DNA of 64,000 bases from Ornithodoros turicata. Taxonomy: Eukaryota; Arthropoda; Arachnida; Ixodida; Argasidae. The DNA lies in contig NC_088202.1 in the NCBI RefSeq assembly GCF_037126465.1, forward strand, positions 104,625,962-104,689,961, written 5' to 3'. The notes below the pieces were generated by a model. That model was not told the DNA's origin. It searched no databases and was given only the letters and a program-made list of their open reading frames with translations. Position 1 is the first letter of the stretch; every line of letters begins with the position of its first letter. This document shows positions 33,669 through 44,340 of this stretch, piece after piece. The translations under genes were made by a program, and so were the position numbers.

Positions 33669-34210
33669 TATGTTATTAACACTGATACCATTTTTCTCAT
33701 ACAAACATTAAAGGGACAGTCGCATCGACCACAGATCGATTCCGAAACCACAGAGAAATGAGATTCCCCGTCCTTCACTGACCATGACTCCAAAAGTCCC
33801 ATCCCGATCGACGGAATACTTTTTGCATAATTCGTGTGTAAACGGCGCTACAGCAGACGACGGATGCGGGCGCCAAGCGGAACTCCCTGCTGAGAATCTT
33901 TAGCAACGTCACGAGGAATCTGACCAATAAGAGTGCGGCGAGCCAGAGGAGTCCCCGCGGCTTGCTGCTTGCACGAGCAAGGTCAGGGATGGTCAGGGAG
34001 ACGAAGGCGAAGGCACATACGGAGATGGCGGACTCGGAACGCGTAAGTGGCGAATCGTGCTGTTCAAATGCCTTTAATAATAGCTCCCGTGACGAATATA
34101 CATGTTTGATGACGGCCCATATTCGACGGATCCGCTCCCTCTGCAAGTCGCTGGTGATGTACGTGCCGCAGCTGCGTTAGCGCAACAGAACGAGCCTCAG
34201 GACCACTGCT

Positions 34211-34560
34211 TTAGGTACGTTCATGATTAGAGTGCTCAATACTTGATCCCGTGACATTCACTACGACGCAGGAAACAATCCAAGTGTTTGTGCGGCGTCT
34301 GTGCTCCCTAGGAACCCGATGAGTAGCTATATGCTGCAGTGCTGGTGAAGTGGCAGAGTTGTGCAATGACGGCGAAGTACAGTGTAAGCACGCATCACAC
34401 TTTGTTCCCAGCTCTTTGTCTTCGGCCAGAACTTCTGGTGCTGTATCCACCGCAGTATTGCAGCGACAATCACAGTCTTCGCCAACTGTACCCACAATAG
34501 ATGGGCACGTTGAGCCATCCTTATTTTCGTAGTTGTCGTCGTCGTTTGCATACACGACGA
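34211..34560 (-). pseudogene. Possible second exon of the THAP-like gene
   Basis: The minus-strand frame reads ANDDDNYENKDGSTCPSIVG, then GEDCDCRCNTAVDTAPEVLA and DKELGTKCDACLHC. Repeats of the form 'C-x-AV-T ... GT-C-A' occur in the linker after the THAP finger in many arthropod THAP transposases. I place it as a candidate exon downstream of the THAP-like frame at 35381-35869. Splice sites are not obvious and no DDE catalytic domain follows. This is a weak inference. Confidence 0.25.
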
Positions 34561-34969
34561 TTGCCCAATGAAAGTTACGAAGGCTCTAACCAGCTGTGCA
34601 ACTCAAGGGCCTGGTTAGAATTAGAATGATTGTCAGGAGATTAACTGTGCTACGTGTTTAGGAAAGTGTCCTTTCTTTTTATAGCTACGTCAGGTTCACT
34701 GCTTATTGTGTGTTTACAAGCTGAGTTTGGAGACCGAGAAACAGACGACAGATACCTGGGTGTGTCGTCCGCATGATTCGCCAACGTTTTTCCATCCCGG
34801 TCGTATCAGGGCAATCATCTTTAGTGTGCCTCATTTCCTCAAACAAATTTTGATACCTGTCATTGATCCCATTTTTTTTTGCACCACTGTTTTGAAAACA
34901 TTTTTCAATGCTGTAACTTCAGAGATCCTTGGCAGAGCATTACCTCTTGTCTATGTATTATAATAATTA

Positions 34970-35380
34970 TTATAATGACAGGCGACAAGTTATGTAAATG
35001 TGAATAAATCTTTGTGTTGACTGAGTGTTGACCATTCAAGAGCCATTGCACAAGTCCACATTCAACTCTCCATGCACAGATATTCATTATTTGCTATGCA
35101 CAGACAGTTATCAGCGTGCACCACACTGGCAATGTCACTCGGGACCTGAAGCGAGGACTCACAAAAAAACAAAACAAACAAAAAAAACTGCTTCGTAAGT
35201 ACTTCAATTGCAATGAAAATCTGGAATTGTGTGTTCTTTACATTTCTGGACGGTTTCATGAACTTCGGGTAATTAACATGGGGCATACGAGTTCCACATT
35301 CACTTACCTTTTCCAAACGCACAATCTTCACCGAGAACCTCAATCTTGGGGTGGTGTTGCAAAAAAAATTGGGGCTGCGG
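34970..35380. other. Anonymous sequence
   Basis: Probable intronic or flanking sequence of the THAP-like frame. It contains AATAATTATTATAAT near 34962-34976 and an A-rich run at 35163-35190. No domain recognised. Confidence 0.4.
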
Positions 35381-35869
35381 TTACATTATAACAGTGGTAC
35401 ACAGGAAAAAGAACTCGGGGTGTTGTGGGGGACCTGGATCGATCTTTGGGCACAACCAAGTGTAAAATTTTGGAAGGGTTAGTACATCCTGAAATGACCC
35501 CATTGCCTCAGACCCCACTACTGGAATAATGGACCTCTCTTTTACGGGTAGAGTTTGTGTCAATCCAAGTTGCACTTGCATGATGTTCTCATCCAGGTAC
35601 ACATTATCGGTGAAATGCGAGGAGCATACACGGACAGCATGAACACTCCTTGCTTCATCTGGATACCCGCTAATGATGTAGCCGCTTCCAACTTTTGCTT
35701 CGTCTGGGGTCTGCCTGTAGCTGTACCCTAGGCGTGCGAAATCAAACATTGAGGTTTTCGAAGGAAGCTTTCCTGGAGTCAGGAACGCTGCGTCGGTTTC
35801 CAAACGACATCTCACGCGAAGGATGCAAGCGTAGAGATTCTCCCGATTCACAAAGAGTATCCGCTTCAC
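35381..35869 (-). pseudogene. THAP-finger-like reading frame
   Basis: A 162-codon minus-strand frame contains, around residues 77-118, VHAVRVCSSHFTDNVYLDEN followed by TLPVKERSIIPVV. The C-x2-H (CSSH) followed by F, then an acidic/aromatic stretch and a proline-containing tail resembles the C-terminal half of a THAP zinc finger, a DNA-binding domain found in P-element, Kolobok and ISL2EU-type transposases and their domesticated relatives. The N-terminal C-x2-4-C half is not visible in this frame, so it is either in another exon or lost. It lies inside the 5.1 kb TA-flanked element. No ATG context decides the start. Confidence 0.42.
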
Positions 35870-36301
35870 TAGAAAGTGTCACATGTGAATACGGGCGACG
35901 TGCAGGAAAAAAACAAAGCTGCCCCAGACTTGGCGGCAGACGACAGCGGCCTTCACCGCGGATTAGCCAGATTCCACCTTGCGTCACGCGATGTTGTTGG
36001 CACTGGCGCTTTCGAGGATGAAAACGAAACCGGATCTTTTAAATTCGATTCCTCATCACCCGGGCGGTTTTGGAAAAAGAAAATTTGGCAAATAGCTCGT
36101 GGTAGTGTACCGAACACATTGGTATTGGATTCGTAACCATGGTTCCGGATGCGACAGTCCATTTAACTGCAGTTGAGTATGATGAGCACTATCATGTATT
36201 TGTTCTGTCTTGCAATGAGGAGCAACGTGTTTTAAGAAATTTAAGCTTATCTCAACAGATCTTCTAAATCTGCATATATCAGATGGTAGACCACGCCAAT
36301 G

Positions 36302-36712
36302 CACAACAACAACAACTTTATTTTCGGCCTTGGAGAGTGGGGAGTTTCATCGCAACAGGCGATACTCTACCCCAGTGCTTGGTGGAATGGGGGGAATAAA
36401 ATAACGAGCCCCTTTACAATAACGATCGAAGTCCGATGGTGTCCAGAAATGTCAGAAGAGCTTTGAGCGCAGAGCGTTGCTGGGCTGGATTGGGCCAGGG
36501 ACCAAGCAATTTCGGTAGGGAGAAAGGGCGAGAGTCCAGCTGACGAAGAGACTCGGAGAGTGTGATTCGGGAAGGTTCGTAGTGAGGGCAATGAAGAAGA
36601 ATGTGCTCCAGATCCTCAAGAGCACCACAGTGGCAACAGGTGGGAGAATCAATTTGTCTCAAGCGGTAACGCCACTGAGCTGTAAAGGCCACATCGAGGC
36701 GCATGCGGTGGA
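36302..36712 (-). mobile_element. LINE 3' end with (GTT)n tail
   Basis: The minus strand gives MRLDVAFTAQWRYRLRQIDS, then CCHCGALEDLEHILLHCPHY (a C-x2-C...H...C finger), then RQLDSRPFSLPKLLGPWPNP. It ends GLRSLL and stops, 96 residues. This is the C-terminal finger of an R1/I-like tick LINE, the same type as at 20.4 kb. The 3' UTR ends with GGCCGAAAATAAAGTTGTTG, a GTT repeat tail. The upstream reverse transcriptase is absent. The short frame is open, so the insertion may be fairly young. Confidence 0.85.
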
Positions 36713-37044
36713 ATGCACTTTTGTAATGTAACTTCCCGTTCCCTGTTGTTGTATATATTCATGTGAACGAAAATAAACATACTCTCTTTATACACCCAGG
36801 CGACACACTTATCACCATATTTCACCTGAAGGTGTAGTACACCATTGTTACACCCTCAGGAACTTCCAAAACTAGGGTGTGAGAGGGGTGTGATCTTTGT
36901 TAATACACCTATTTTACACCTTTAAAGGTGTGAAACGATTTAGAGTGTATGAGCTCTATATAGTCAGTTAGGGACACTACATTAATAAACTTATGAGTGG
37001 TTTGGATATGTGTCTTCTCTAGTGTCCCCTATACATCCATTCGC

Positions 37045-37215
37045 TGACTAATGGATCCCCTGTGGACATTCAGGAGACATCAAATTGTGTGTAAAATTTG
37101 GTCTCCTGGATGGCCCATGGACATCCTCGGGTTTTTCACGTATATCCCAGGGATATCTGAATCGCCATTTTGGGATATTGCATGGGTATCTATAGGACGT
37201 CTGTGGTTTACTGGG
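37045..37215 (-). mobile_element. Partial CCCAGTAAACCA element
   Basis: Read on the minus strand it begins CCCAGTAAACCACAGACGTC and has ATATCCC-type words (CAATATCCCAAAATGGCGAT, CAGATATCCCTGGGATATAC). This matches the end of the element at 25048-26086. The other end is not found. Confidence 0.65.
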
Positions 37216-38516
37216 TATAGAGTTAATATACTGCAGCGGTGCCACTGCTCGCTTATGACAATGGCGATTAGGCTGACTAAGCAGTGGGAGCTCATAAATT
37301 ATAAAACTAGACCCCTGGACGGCCCCACAGGTCGAAGTCCCAACGTCCCCCCCCCCCCAACTTTATTCTCTTTTTATTTTCATACTCAGCTGAAGCAAAC
37401 GTTAACGCTGTAATTTACCCTGGACAGGATATGAAAAACACGTAGACGACCATGAGACGATCGACCCTGGCAAAGCCCAATACTTTCCAGATACTAGAAG
37501 GATTTCCGAATGAAATTGAAATCCAGAAGGCGGAAGGCAGAGAAATATATCACAACAGAACCATTTTAGAATGCGCATATTGATCTCCCTGGAAGCTCAA
37601 TATGCGCATTTATATATTTTGCAATAACACGACCAGAACATTTGTACGTCGAACGCACAGAATGTTGCAATCCATGAAGTCACCTACATTCCACGCCAAG
37701 AAGCGCGGAACAGCTTGTCTCCAAGAAGATTCCTGGGGTAACACAAGTGTACAAGATTGAAAGAGTGTCTGTATATGAAGGTAGATGTACTGTTCTCTTC
37801 TGTCTAGTGGATGCATGTGGACAATTCATTCGTGGACACGCCTCACGACATCATCATGATCACGTATCCATTGTTGTTGTCAGGTGGATATTTTCAGTTA
37901 TCAATGGGTCAACATGTGCATTTGTCGTTTAAGGGTCCAGTACACACCATGTTGGATTGTATTGCATTAAAAATAACGTTATTACCGTAACATTATATAT
38001 TATAACATTAACCGTATAACATTAACCGTATTAAAAATAACATAGTTGTGGCTCCACAACTGTGAAGCCAGATACTCCAGCTCGCTTGCACCAGTAAAGG
38101 GTGGCTTATAGCACATACAATCTGGGGTTGGTGGGGATGATAATGTGCTGAAAGAATGAACAAGTCAAAAATGATTATGAAATGTTGTCCGCCTATCATA
38201 CAAGATGTTGTCCATGCCGGTCGAGCTCTACAAGGCAGTACAACGTTATTCGCTATATCCTAAACAATATGAAGAACATCCGAAAACTGCACAATTTTCA
38301 GCGGTTCAGAGAGTGGTCTTGGTGCATTTTGTGCAAGGCCCATGTACCCTTGCAATTATCGTACATCCACAAGGCGTGTAATGCCTCTGCGTATTACAAG
38401 AGGGTACAGCGTACGCCTGCAGCGGGTCGCTGGACATGTTAGCATTGATAGGATTGATGCAGTTGGCTGGGAAGCTTTCCATGCTGACCAGCGTACACCC
38501 ATGGATATTTTTCACG
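37216..38516. other. Anonymous sequence with a small hairpin
   Basis: No gene. A 41 bp hairpin AATGCGCATATTGA ... TCAATATGCGCATT lies at 37570-37610. A C run is at 37350-37360. Overlapping fragments with AACATTA/ATTATA words occur at 37970-38040. Confidence 0.5.
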
Positions 38517-38588
38517 TGTAGCGCCCTGACGCATCGTTATGCTCATCGAACGCTTCAATAAAACAGAGCAGCACGGGCGGTTAGCTCA
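38517..38588 (+). mobile_element. Ty3/gypsy 5' LTR, about 72 bp
   Basis: TGTAGCGCCCTGACGCATCG ... CAATAAAACAGAGCAGC ... TTAGCTCA starts with TG, ends with CA and contains an AATAAA signal. The matching copy at 44068-44138 lies directly after a polypurine tract. LTRs this short are known in the mag group of Ty3/gypsy elements. Confidence 0.72.
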
Positions 38589-38608
38589 GTTGCCGTGCAC
38601 CTGACCAC

Positions 38609-39600
38609 ATGATTGCTTTGTCTGGCAGAACACCGGGAGCGCGAGCGTCTCCTGAAATCGACGACGTGGGAGATAACCAGACCATCGGCGCCGTGCAGCC
38701 AGGGATTCGGATTCCTGCGTTTTGGCTCAAGAACCCTCGAACCTGGTTCTCGCAGGTCGAGGCACGCTTCGCACTTCGTCGGATTAAGTCACCTCTGACG
38801 AAGTACTTAAACATCGTCACCGCCATATCAATGGAGGTTGCCAACCAGGTGGACTACCTCCTGGCATCCCCGCCGCCGGATAACCCGTATGCGAGCGCCT
38901 CAAAAGGACTATCGTGTCTCGCACCGAGTGCACCAAGCAGTCGCGGATACGCCAGCTCCTCTCCGAGGAAGAACTGGGCGAGCGATGACCTTCGCAACTG
39001 CTCCACCTCATGGAGAAGCTCCTTGGTGACTCTGCGGACAGCCCGCATCCAATCTTGCGCGAACTCTTCCTACAGCAATTGCTTGAGCAATTTCGTTCAG
39101 TCTTGGTTGGCACAGATGACGCATCCCTTGATCGCCTTGCCCAGTTGGCTGACAGAATTATTGAATACTCTTTACCCACCGTCGTCCCTCTGTCACGACT
39201 GGATTTCGTGGCCGCCGTTGGCCCTTCAGATACTGCCGCCGCGAAACAACAGTAAATAAAGTAAATACAGGAACTTGCCGAGGTCGTATCTGCCCTCCGT
39301 TTCGATTTGTCTCGACGGCCGAGGTTTCGAAGCCCCGCTCTCAGCCGTCGTCGTACTAGCAGTGCTGCGCGCGTCCCGCGGCGACAAGTCTGATAATATC
39401 TGCCGTTACCAAGGCGGTACCACGACAACACCAAGCAAGTGCGAGCAGCCTTGCTCGTGGTCGGGAAGCATAGCGGCCGGTCGATGGCAGCGGCCTACGA
39501 CCCTGGCCCAGCAACCAACCATCTGTTCTTCGTAACTGACCGGATCACGGGCATTCGGTTCTCATTGGACATGTGTATATCGATACTACTCATTCGCGTT
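38609..39600 (+). mobile_element. Ty3/gypsy gag and protease start, frame-broken
   Basis: The first frame reads AFWLKNPRTWFSQVEARFAL, KSPLTKYLNIVTAISMEVAN and DYLLASPPPDNPY, a capsid-type gag of the tick gypsy family. After shifts near 38890-39005 the homologous continuation moves to another frame: MEKLLGDSADSPHPILRELF, then DDASLDRLAQLADRIIEYSL. Further on, NHLFFVTDRITGIRFSLD at about 39520-39570 matches the lead-in to the retropepsin active site, but the DTGA motif itself is altered (LDMCIS). Gag is therefore disrupted by at least two frameshifts, and pol is missing from this point. Confidence 0.82.
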
Positions 39601-39790
39601 TGTACCCGTCGCCTCTCTACCCGTTCTCAAAACCTCCCCTTGCCTTGTGCCTGGCGCAAAACAACCCGTACCGGTTTTTCTCAAAACAACCTATTCGCGT
39701 TTGTACCCGTCGCCACTCTGCCCACTCTCAAAACTCCTCTCGCCTTGCACTCGGCGCAAAACTATCCACAACAACCCTTTTGCGATTTTT
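39592..39790 (+). repeat. Two-copy 101 bp tandem duplication
   Basis: ATTCGCGTTTGTACCCGTCG occurs at 39592 and again at 39693. The following CTC(A)AAAC, CTTGC and GGCGCAAAAC words are repeated at the same offset. It starts where the gag-protease homology ends. Confidence 0.85.
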
Positions 39791-40165
39791 TTAAATTTTA
39801 TTTTACTATATTTTTTATTTTTCACCGCGATGGTGTCGACACCATGTTAGCGTGTTTGTTTAGAAAACAGATTCAATTTCAATTGAATACAAATTATTAG
39901 ATATGGGACGAACCCAGAATTTCTCGAATCCGAATCCGAATTCCAATCCAAGGAAGGTTCTGCGAATCCACGAATCTTACGAATCTCGTATCTTTCGAAT
40001 CCTTTCTTCGCAAAGAGTTTAAACAGCCAGGGAAAAACACTTCTACTGAAAAGTGTTTTGAAGCAGAATTTGATATCTTTGTTTAATAAACAACAAATTT
40101 CGGGAGAAGACATACCCATCATATACAATGTGAATATAATAATATATAATGTGAACAATATATAA
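39791..40165. other. CGAATC-rich and AT-rich spacer
   Basis: At 39920-40005 the words CGAATC / TCGAATCC recur about eight times, like the subterminal part of a DNA element. ATAATGTGAA recurs at 40125-40170, just before the LINE begins. Confidence 0.55.
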
Positions 40166-43045
40166 TGTGAATTGTGTTCCTTTATAGATTCCTGTGAAGC
40201 TGACATTGTTTTGCTCACTGAAACTTGGCTTTCAGCAAAAGTGTCCAACCATGAGTTGTTTCAATGTTGTAAAAATTTTATAGTGTATCGTGCAGACCGA
40301 GGTCACAGGGCAGGTGGAGGCGTCCTAATCGCGATATCTGATAAAATCTCATCCTCTGTTGTGAACATCCCTACCAATCTTGAAATATTATGGGTATGTG
40401 TAACTTCCAATTTCAAGCGTCTCATCCTTGGCATCTGTTATCGGTCTCCTTCATCTTGCTCATCATTTGTGGATGATTTGCATGACGCTCTCAACATTGT
40501 TGTAAACAGATTTCCTACATATGCAGTTTTGTTAGTGGGCGATTTTAACTATCCCTATATTACCTGGCATCCTCATATAGAAATTTCCCCAATGTCTCGC
40601 GAATGTGACGCGTTTGTTAATGTTTGCAGAGATTTCAATCTTTATCAGCTGATTGATGGCCCAACAAGGATTACAACTTCTTGTGCAAATACACTAGACC
40701 TTGTTCTGACCACAGAGCCCGACATCGTTTCAGATATAACCATTGTACCTGGGCTAAGTGATCATTCAATCATTCACTTCTACCTTAATTTCCCAGCGCC
40801 ACAGTCGCAGAAAAGAATTAAATATATAAGGAATTACAAGAAAGCGGATTTCACCACAATTAATAGCGAGTTATGCTCTTTTTTGGACACCTTTGTGCAC
40901 GACTTTTACTCTCGTTCTGTGGAATGTAATTGGACACTTTTTAAAAACAAAGTTGCTGTACTCGTCGAGAGGTACATACCTCGCGTGAGACTATCCTGTC
41001 AGTCACGCTCCCCTTGGTACAATACAGCGCTCCGAAGGCTTTGCAGTAAAAAGAAGCGACTTTTCCGCGCCGCAAAATTTACTCAGGACGTCCTCAAGTG
41101 GGGTAGATACCATGCGGCTGCCTCAGAATATAAGAAGGCTGCGGAAGAAGTTAAATCCCGTTTTTACAGCTTGTCTCTTCCCCACATGCTTAGGACTAAT
41201 CCACGTCAATTTTGGAATCTTGTCAATAAAGACAAAAATCGGGACTCTTTCATTGCTCTGCGTAACTCATCCGGTGATGACTTAACTAATTCTCAGTGTG
41301 CTGAGGCATTCAATAATGCTTTTGTAAGCTCCTTCTCTAGCTCCACTGTATTTTCTTATCCCCCCCTGCTACCTACCAATTACATTCCTATGGACCCAAT
41401 TGTATTTGACTGTCGTGGTGTTGAAAGTATTATTGACTCTCTGAAGATCTCATCCAGTTGTGGTACTGACTTCATAACATCTAAATTCTTAAAGAATACG
41501 TCATGTTATTCATCACTTATTCTGTCAATGATTTTCAAGCAGTCTCTTGAACAAGGATTGTTGCCTAACGACTGGAAAGTTGGGAAGGTAGTTCCCCTTC
41601 ATAAGCACGGTGATAAAAGCTCTCCACTTAACTACCGTCCCATCTCATTAACTAGCATTCCTTGCAAGGTTATGGAGCATATCATATGTACACATTTATT
41701 TCAGTTTCTTGATTCTAACTCTTTTTTTCATGACAGCCAACATGGGTTTCGTAAATCATTTTCCTGTGAAACTCAGCTCGTATGTTTTGTACACGACTTG
41801 AGTTCGAACCTTGACAGTGGATTCCAGACTGACTGTATTTTTCTTGATTTCTCTAAAGCATTCGACAAGGTTTCTCACAGATTACTACTTCATAAACTAA
41901 GTACACTCAATATTGACACATACGTCCTATCTTGGATTCATTCTTTTTTGCTTGACCGCAGCCAATATGTCACAGTTAACGACACGAATTCTAGCTTAAC
42001 ATCTGTACTATCCGGTGTGCCACAAGGTTCAGTCCTCGGTCCCCTTCTCTTCCTAATCTATATTAACGACATGCCGCAATCTGTACTGTCTTCATCTGTT
42101 CGCTTATTCGCAGACGACTGTGTCGTTTACAGGAAAGTTTCTCACATCTCAGATATTACCCTATTACAATCAGATCTAGATAACATAATAACATGGTGCA
42201 AGACATGGCATATGGAACTTAATATCGGTAAGTGCAAGCACATGCGAATTTCTCGGAACTTCGAACGTCATCCTCTGTATCTACTAGAGAACGTCCCACT
42301 TGAGCAAGTTCAGTGTTATAAGTACTTGGGGGTCCTTATCACTAGTGACCTCTCATGGCATGCTCACATTAATTATATAACAAATAATGCCCATCGTACT
42401 CTTGGTTACGTCAGACGTAATTTTAGTCAAGCACCACTGGACCTCAAGCTAACGCTCTATAAATCTGTCGTTAGGCCCAAACTTGAATACGCAGCCTCGG
42501 TCTGGGATCCAGGTCTGAGCGTACTTGTAGATTCTATTGAAAACATACAGAGGAGAGCAGTTCGCTTTATCTGCGGTAACTATCATCAACGGTCCAGTGT
42601 ATCTTCTATGAAATCCACACTCCATCTTCCCGACCTCGCCATACGTCGTAAAATTGCCCGCATATGCCTCTTTCACAAAATATATTATCACAACGGTCGG
42701 CTACGTAACCACTTTTTACTTTCTCCCACATATATTTCCCATCGCACTAGCCATCAACAAAAAGTAGGAATTCCTAGATGTTCTACTAAAGGCTTCTCAG
42801 ACTCATTTTTTCCACGCACATCGATCGACTGGAACTGCCTTCCCGGCTCCCTGACTGCTACCTCTTCGTCTCAGTTGTTTAAAAATGCGGTATGTGTGCA
42901 CTATTCGAATGATTGACTGCTGTGTGAAATGCCAACCTTTAGTGTCTTTCATTTATGTGCTATGCTCAATAACCATTCTGTACACCACTCCCCTCTGAAA
43001 TGCGTATGCCCTGAGGGTAAAATAAATAAATAAATAAATAAATAT
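40166..43045 (+). mobile_element. 5'-truncated LINE with intact 914-codon ORF2
   Basis: One frame is open from 40166 to the TGA at 42914-42916. Near the start are endonuclease motifs IVLLTETWLSAK, HRAGGGVLIAI, LLVGDFNYP and LSDHSIIHF (APE type). The reverse transcriptase follows: LNYRPISLTSIPCKVMEHII, IFLDFSKAFDKVSHRLLLHK, SGVPQGSVLGPLLF and LFADD (catalytic, 42107-42118), then CKHMRISRN and YKYLGVLITSDLSWHAHI. The C-terminal tail RPKLEYAASVWDPG ... FICGNY ends in DWNCLPGSLTA. The first endonuclease residues and any ORF1 are absent and there is no initiating ATG at the edge, so the insertion is 5'-truncated. The 3' UTR ends GCCCTGAGGG and a (TAAA)n tail at 43020-43043. CR1/L2/Jockey type; exact clade unsure. 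Confidence 0.93.
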
Positions 43046-43760
43046 ACTTCATCCTAAGTGTAACTTATTTAACATGTTGTTCATCGACTACAGGAAATAT
43101 GACATGACCAAAAACAGCTGTCATCTTGTAAAGCAGTATGTGAAAAGCATTCCCACAAAAATATTTCTGTCCAAAGTTGTTTCACCACGGTGCAATTAAT
43201 TTGGAAAATCAATGCCGCGGTCACAGGCCGGAGCGCTCCAACTGCAGACCACACCCACTCTACTGTGACGTTGGTGGTAGAGAGCCCCTCATTCGTTCGT
43301 AGGAAAAACCGTCTGCTACGAACATTGCGAACTGTTTCTTGCTGACTTTTATTCTTTAATATCACGTTTTCTAAAAAAAAAAAGAGCCATATATGCAGCC
43401 TGAGAAAATAAGATTACGATCACAAGAGTAATATATCCGTGGCTTCTGTGCAATCTCAGAATTCACAGTAGCAGAAAGCAAGCGATGGCGGCGGTAGTGT
43501 GGCGCGATTGTTAGCCACTGAACCAACTGCGCGGTGAAAACGGTCGGACAGGCTGCACACTTGCGTCACATAGTGACGCGCGTGGTGGCGCTCATCACGT
43601 GCCTATCGTGAAGGCGAAGGAGGGTGTCTCGCGCACGGGAAGTTCGGATAGGTATTGCAGGCGTCCCAATTTCGCTACGGTTGCACTAATTGTGGGAAAA
43701 CTGTTTTCGGCCGCCTAACATTCCATACTGACCAAAAACAGAAACAAAGTTGTGGGCCTC
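43046..43760. other. Anonymous sequence between LINE and gypsy remnant
   Basis: No domain found. If the flanking LTRs belong to one element, this stretch should be leftover pol or later insertions, but I cannot recognise any of it. Confidence 0.4.
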
Positions 43761-43764
43761 TAGA

Positions 43765-43860
43765 CTGCTCCTTTAAGCTATCCGAAGAGAAGTACAGCAC
43801 CTTCAGTCGAGAGCTCTTGGCAATACCTCGCCACCTGCACGCACGTTTCCATGATCAATG
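43765..43860 (+). mobile_element. Ty3/gypsy RNase H fragment
   Basis: The frame gives KLSEEKYSTFSRELLAIPRH, matching the 'E-KYST-ERELLAI' start of the Ty3/gypsy RNase H domain. The expected histidine-rich continuation and 'TDHKPL' motif are missing. It lies between the LINE and the 3' LTR, consistent with being part of the same gutted element as the gag at 38.6 kb. Confidence 0.72.
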
Positions 43861-44047
43861 TTGCCTGTCGCAAGCACGTCGCCTCCTTAGAGTGTGTGAT
43901 GCCCGCTTTCTTGGACGTCAACGCTCCCTCACCTTCATCCCGCTTTCCCCACCCTACTGCCCCTGCCGTCGACGAGCCGCTCCGCACTAAACACTTCTCC
44001 TGGGTCAGCTCGCTCGTCTGTCGTCCGCCCCGCTCCCGACAGTCTGC

Positions 44048-44138
44048 AGGGAGGGGGTGGGGGGACCACTAGCGGCCTGATGCATCGCTATGCTAATCGA
44101 ACCTGTCAATAAAACCGAGCAGCACAGGCGATTAGCTG
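44048..44138 (+). mobile_element. Ty3/gypsy polypurine tract and 3' LTR
   Basis: AGGGAGGGGGTGGGGGGACC at 44048-44067 is a polypurine tract. It is followed by ACTAGCGGCCTGATGCATCG ... CAATAAAACCGAGCAGCACA, which aligns over its length with the LTR at 38517-38588. The two LTRs differ at roughly one position in six by eye, so the insertion is old. Confidence 0.75.
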
Positions 44139-44144
44139 TGCCGG

Positions 44145-44340
44145 CTGTGCTGTCTGGTGTTTTTCCTGGATTTTCCTCAGACGCTTTCAGACATATGTCG
44201 GCACAGTTCCCTAAGTAGTCTGTCCAGGACGCATATTTCCCCAGGGCGTCAGTCGTGACGTTGCCCACCTCTATGAGGCCGACAACGGCGAGCCCTTTCA
44301 CCAGCACCACGTCCCACACGCAGATGCAGATGCATAGCGC
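44145..44340 (+). mobile_element. SINE body (Ruka-like), head missing
   Basis: GTGCTGTCTGGTGTTTTTCC, TCAGACGCTTTCAGACATAT and GTCGGCACAGTTCCCTAAGT match the body of the SINE at 60741-61018 (TGCTGTCTGAGGTTTTCC..., GTCGGCACAGGTCCCACTGC). GTCAGTCGTGACGTTGCCCA and GGCCGACAACGGCGAGCCCT follow. The tRNA-like head is absent, and the body abuts the gypsy LTR. Confidence 0.65.

Larger units (their letters stand above)
31882..36947. mobile_element. 5.1 kb TA-flanked DNA transposon with GGTGT-rich ends
   Basis: The left end reads TA-CACTCTAAATCGTTTTACAC and the right end is the reverse complement of TA-CACTCTAAATCGTTTCACAC. Both subterminal regions are crowded with GGTGTAA / TTACACC words (31905-31995 and 36820-36930). 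Inside lie a small hairpin (32019-32062), a nested foldback element (32747-33668), a THAP-like frame and a LINE fragment. No other copy of either end occurs in the window, so I pair them as one element. The first bases CACTCTWAAA and the TA flanks match the small MITE family at 1.6-9.6 kb. Confidence 0.6.

Noticed and set aside
34211..36136. Intact domesticated THAP gene
   Set aside because: Only half a finger is visible, splice sites are unclear and no downstream domain was found, so I describe only fragments.
38817..39434. 205-codon minus-strand frame opposite the gypsy gag
   Set aside because: It is the antisense shadow of a recognisable plus-strand gag.
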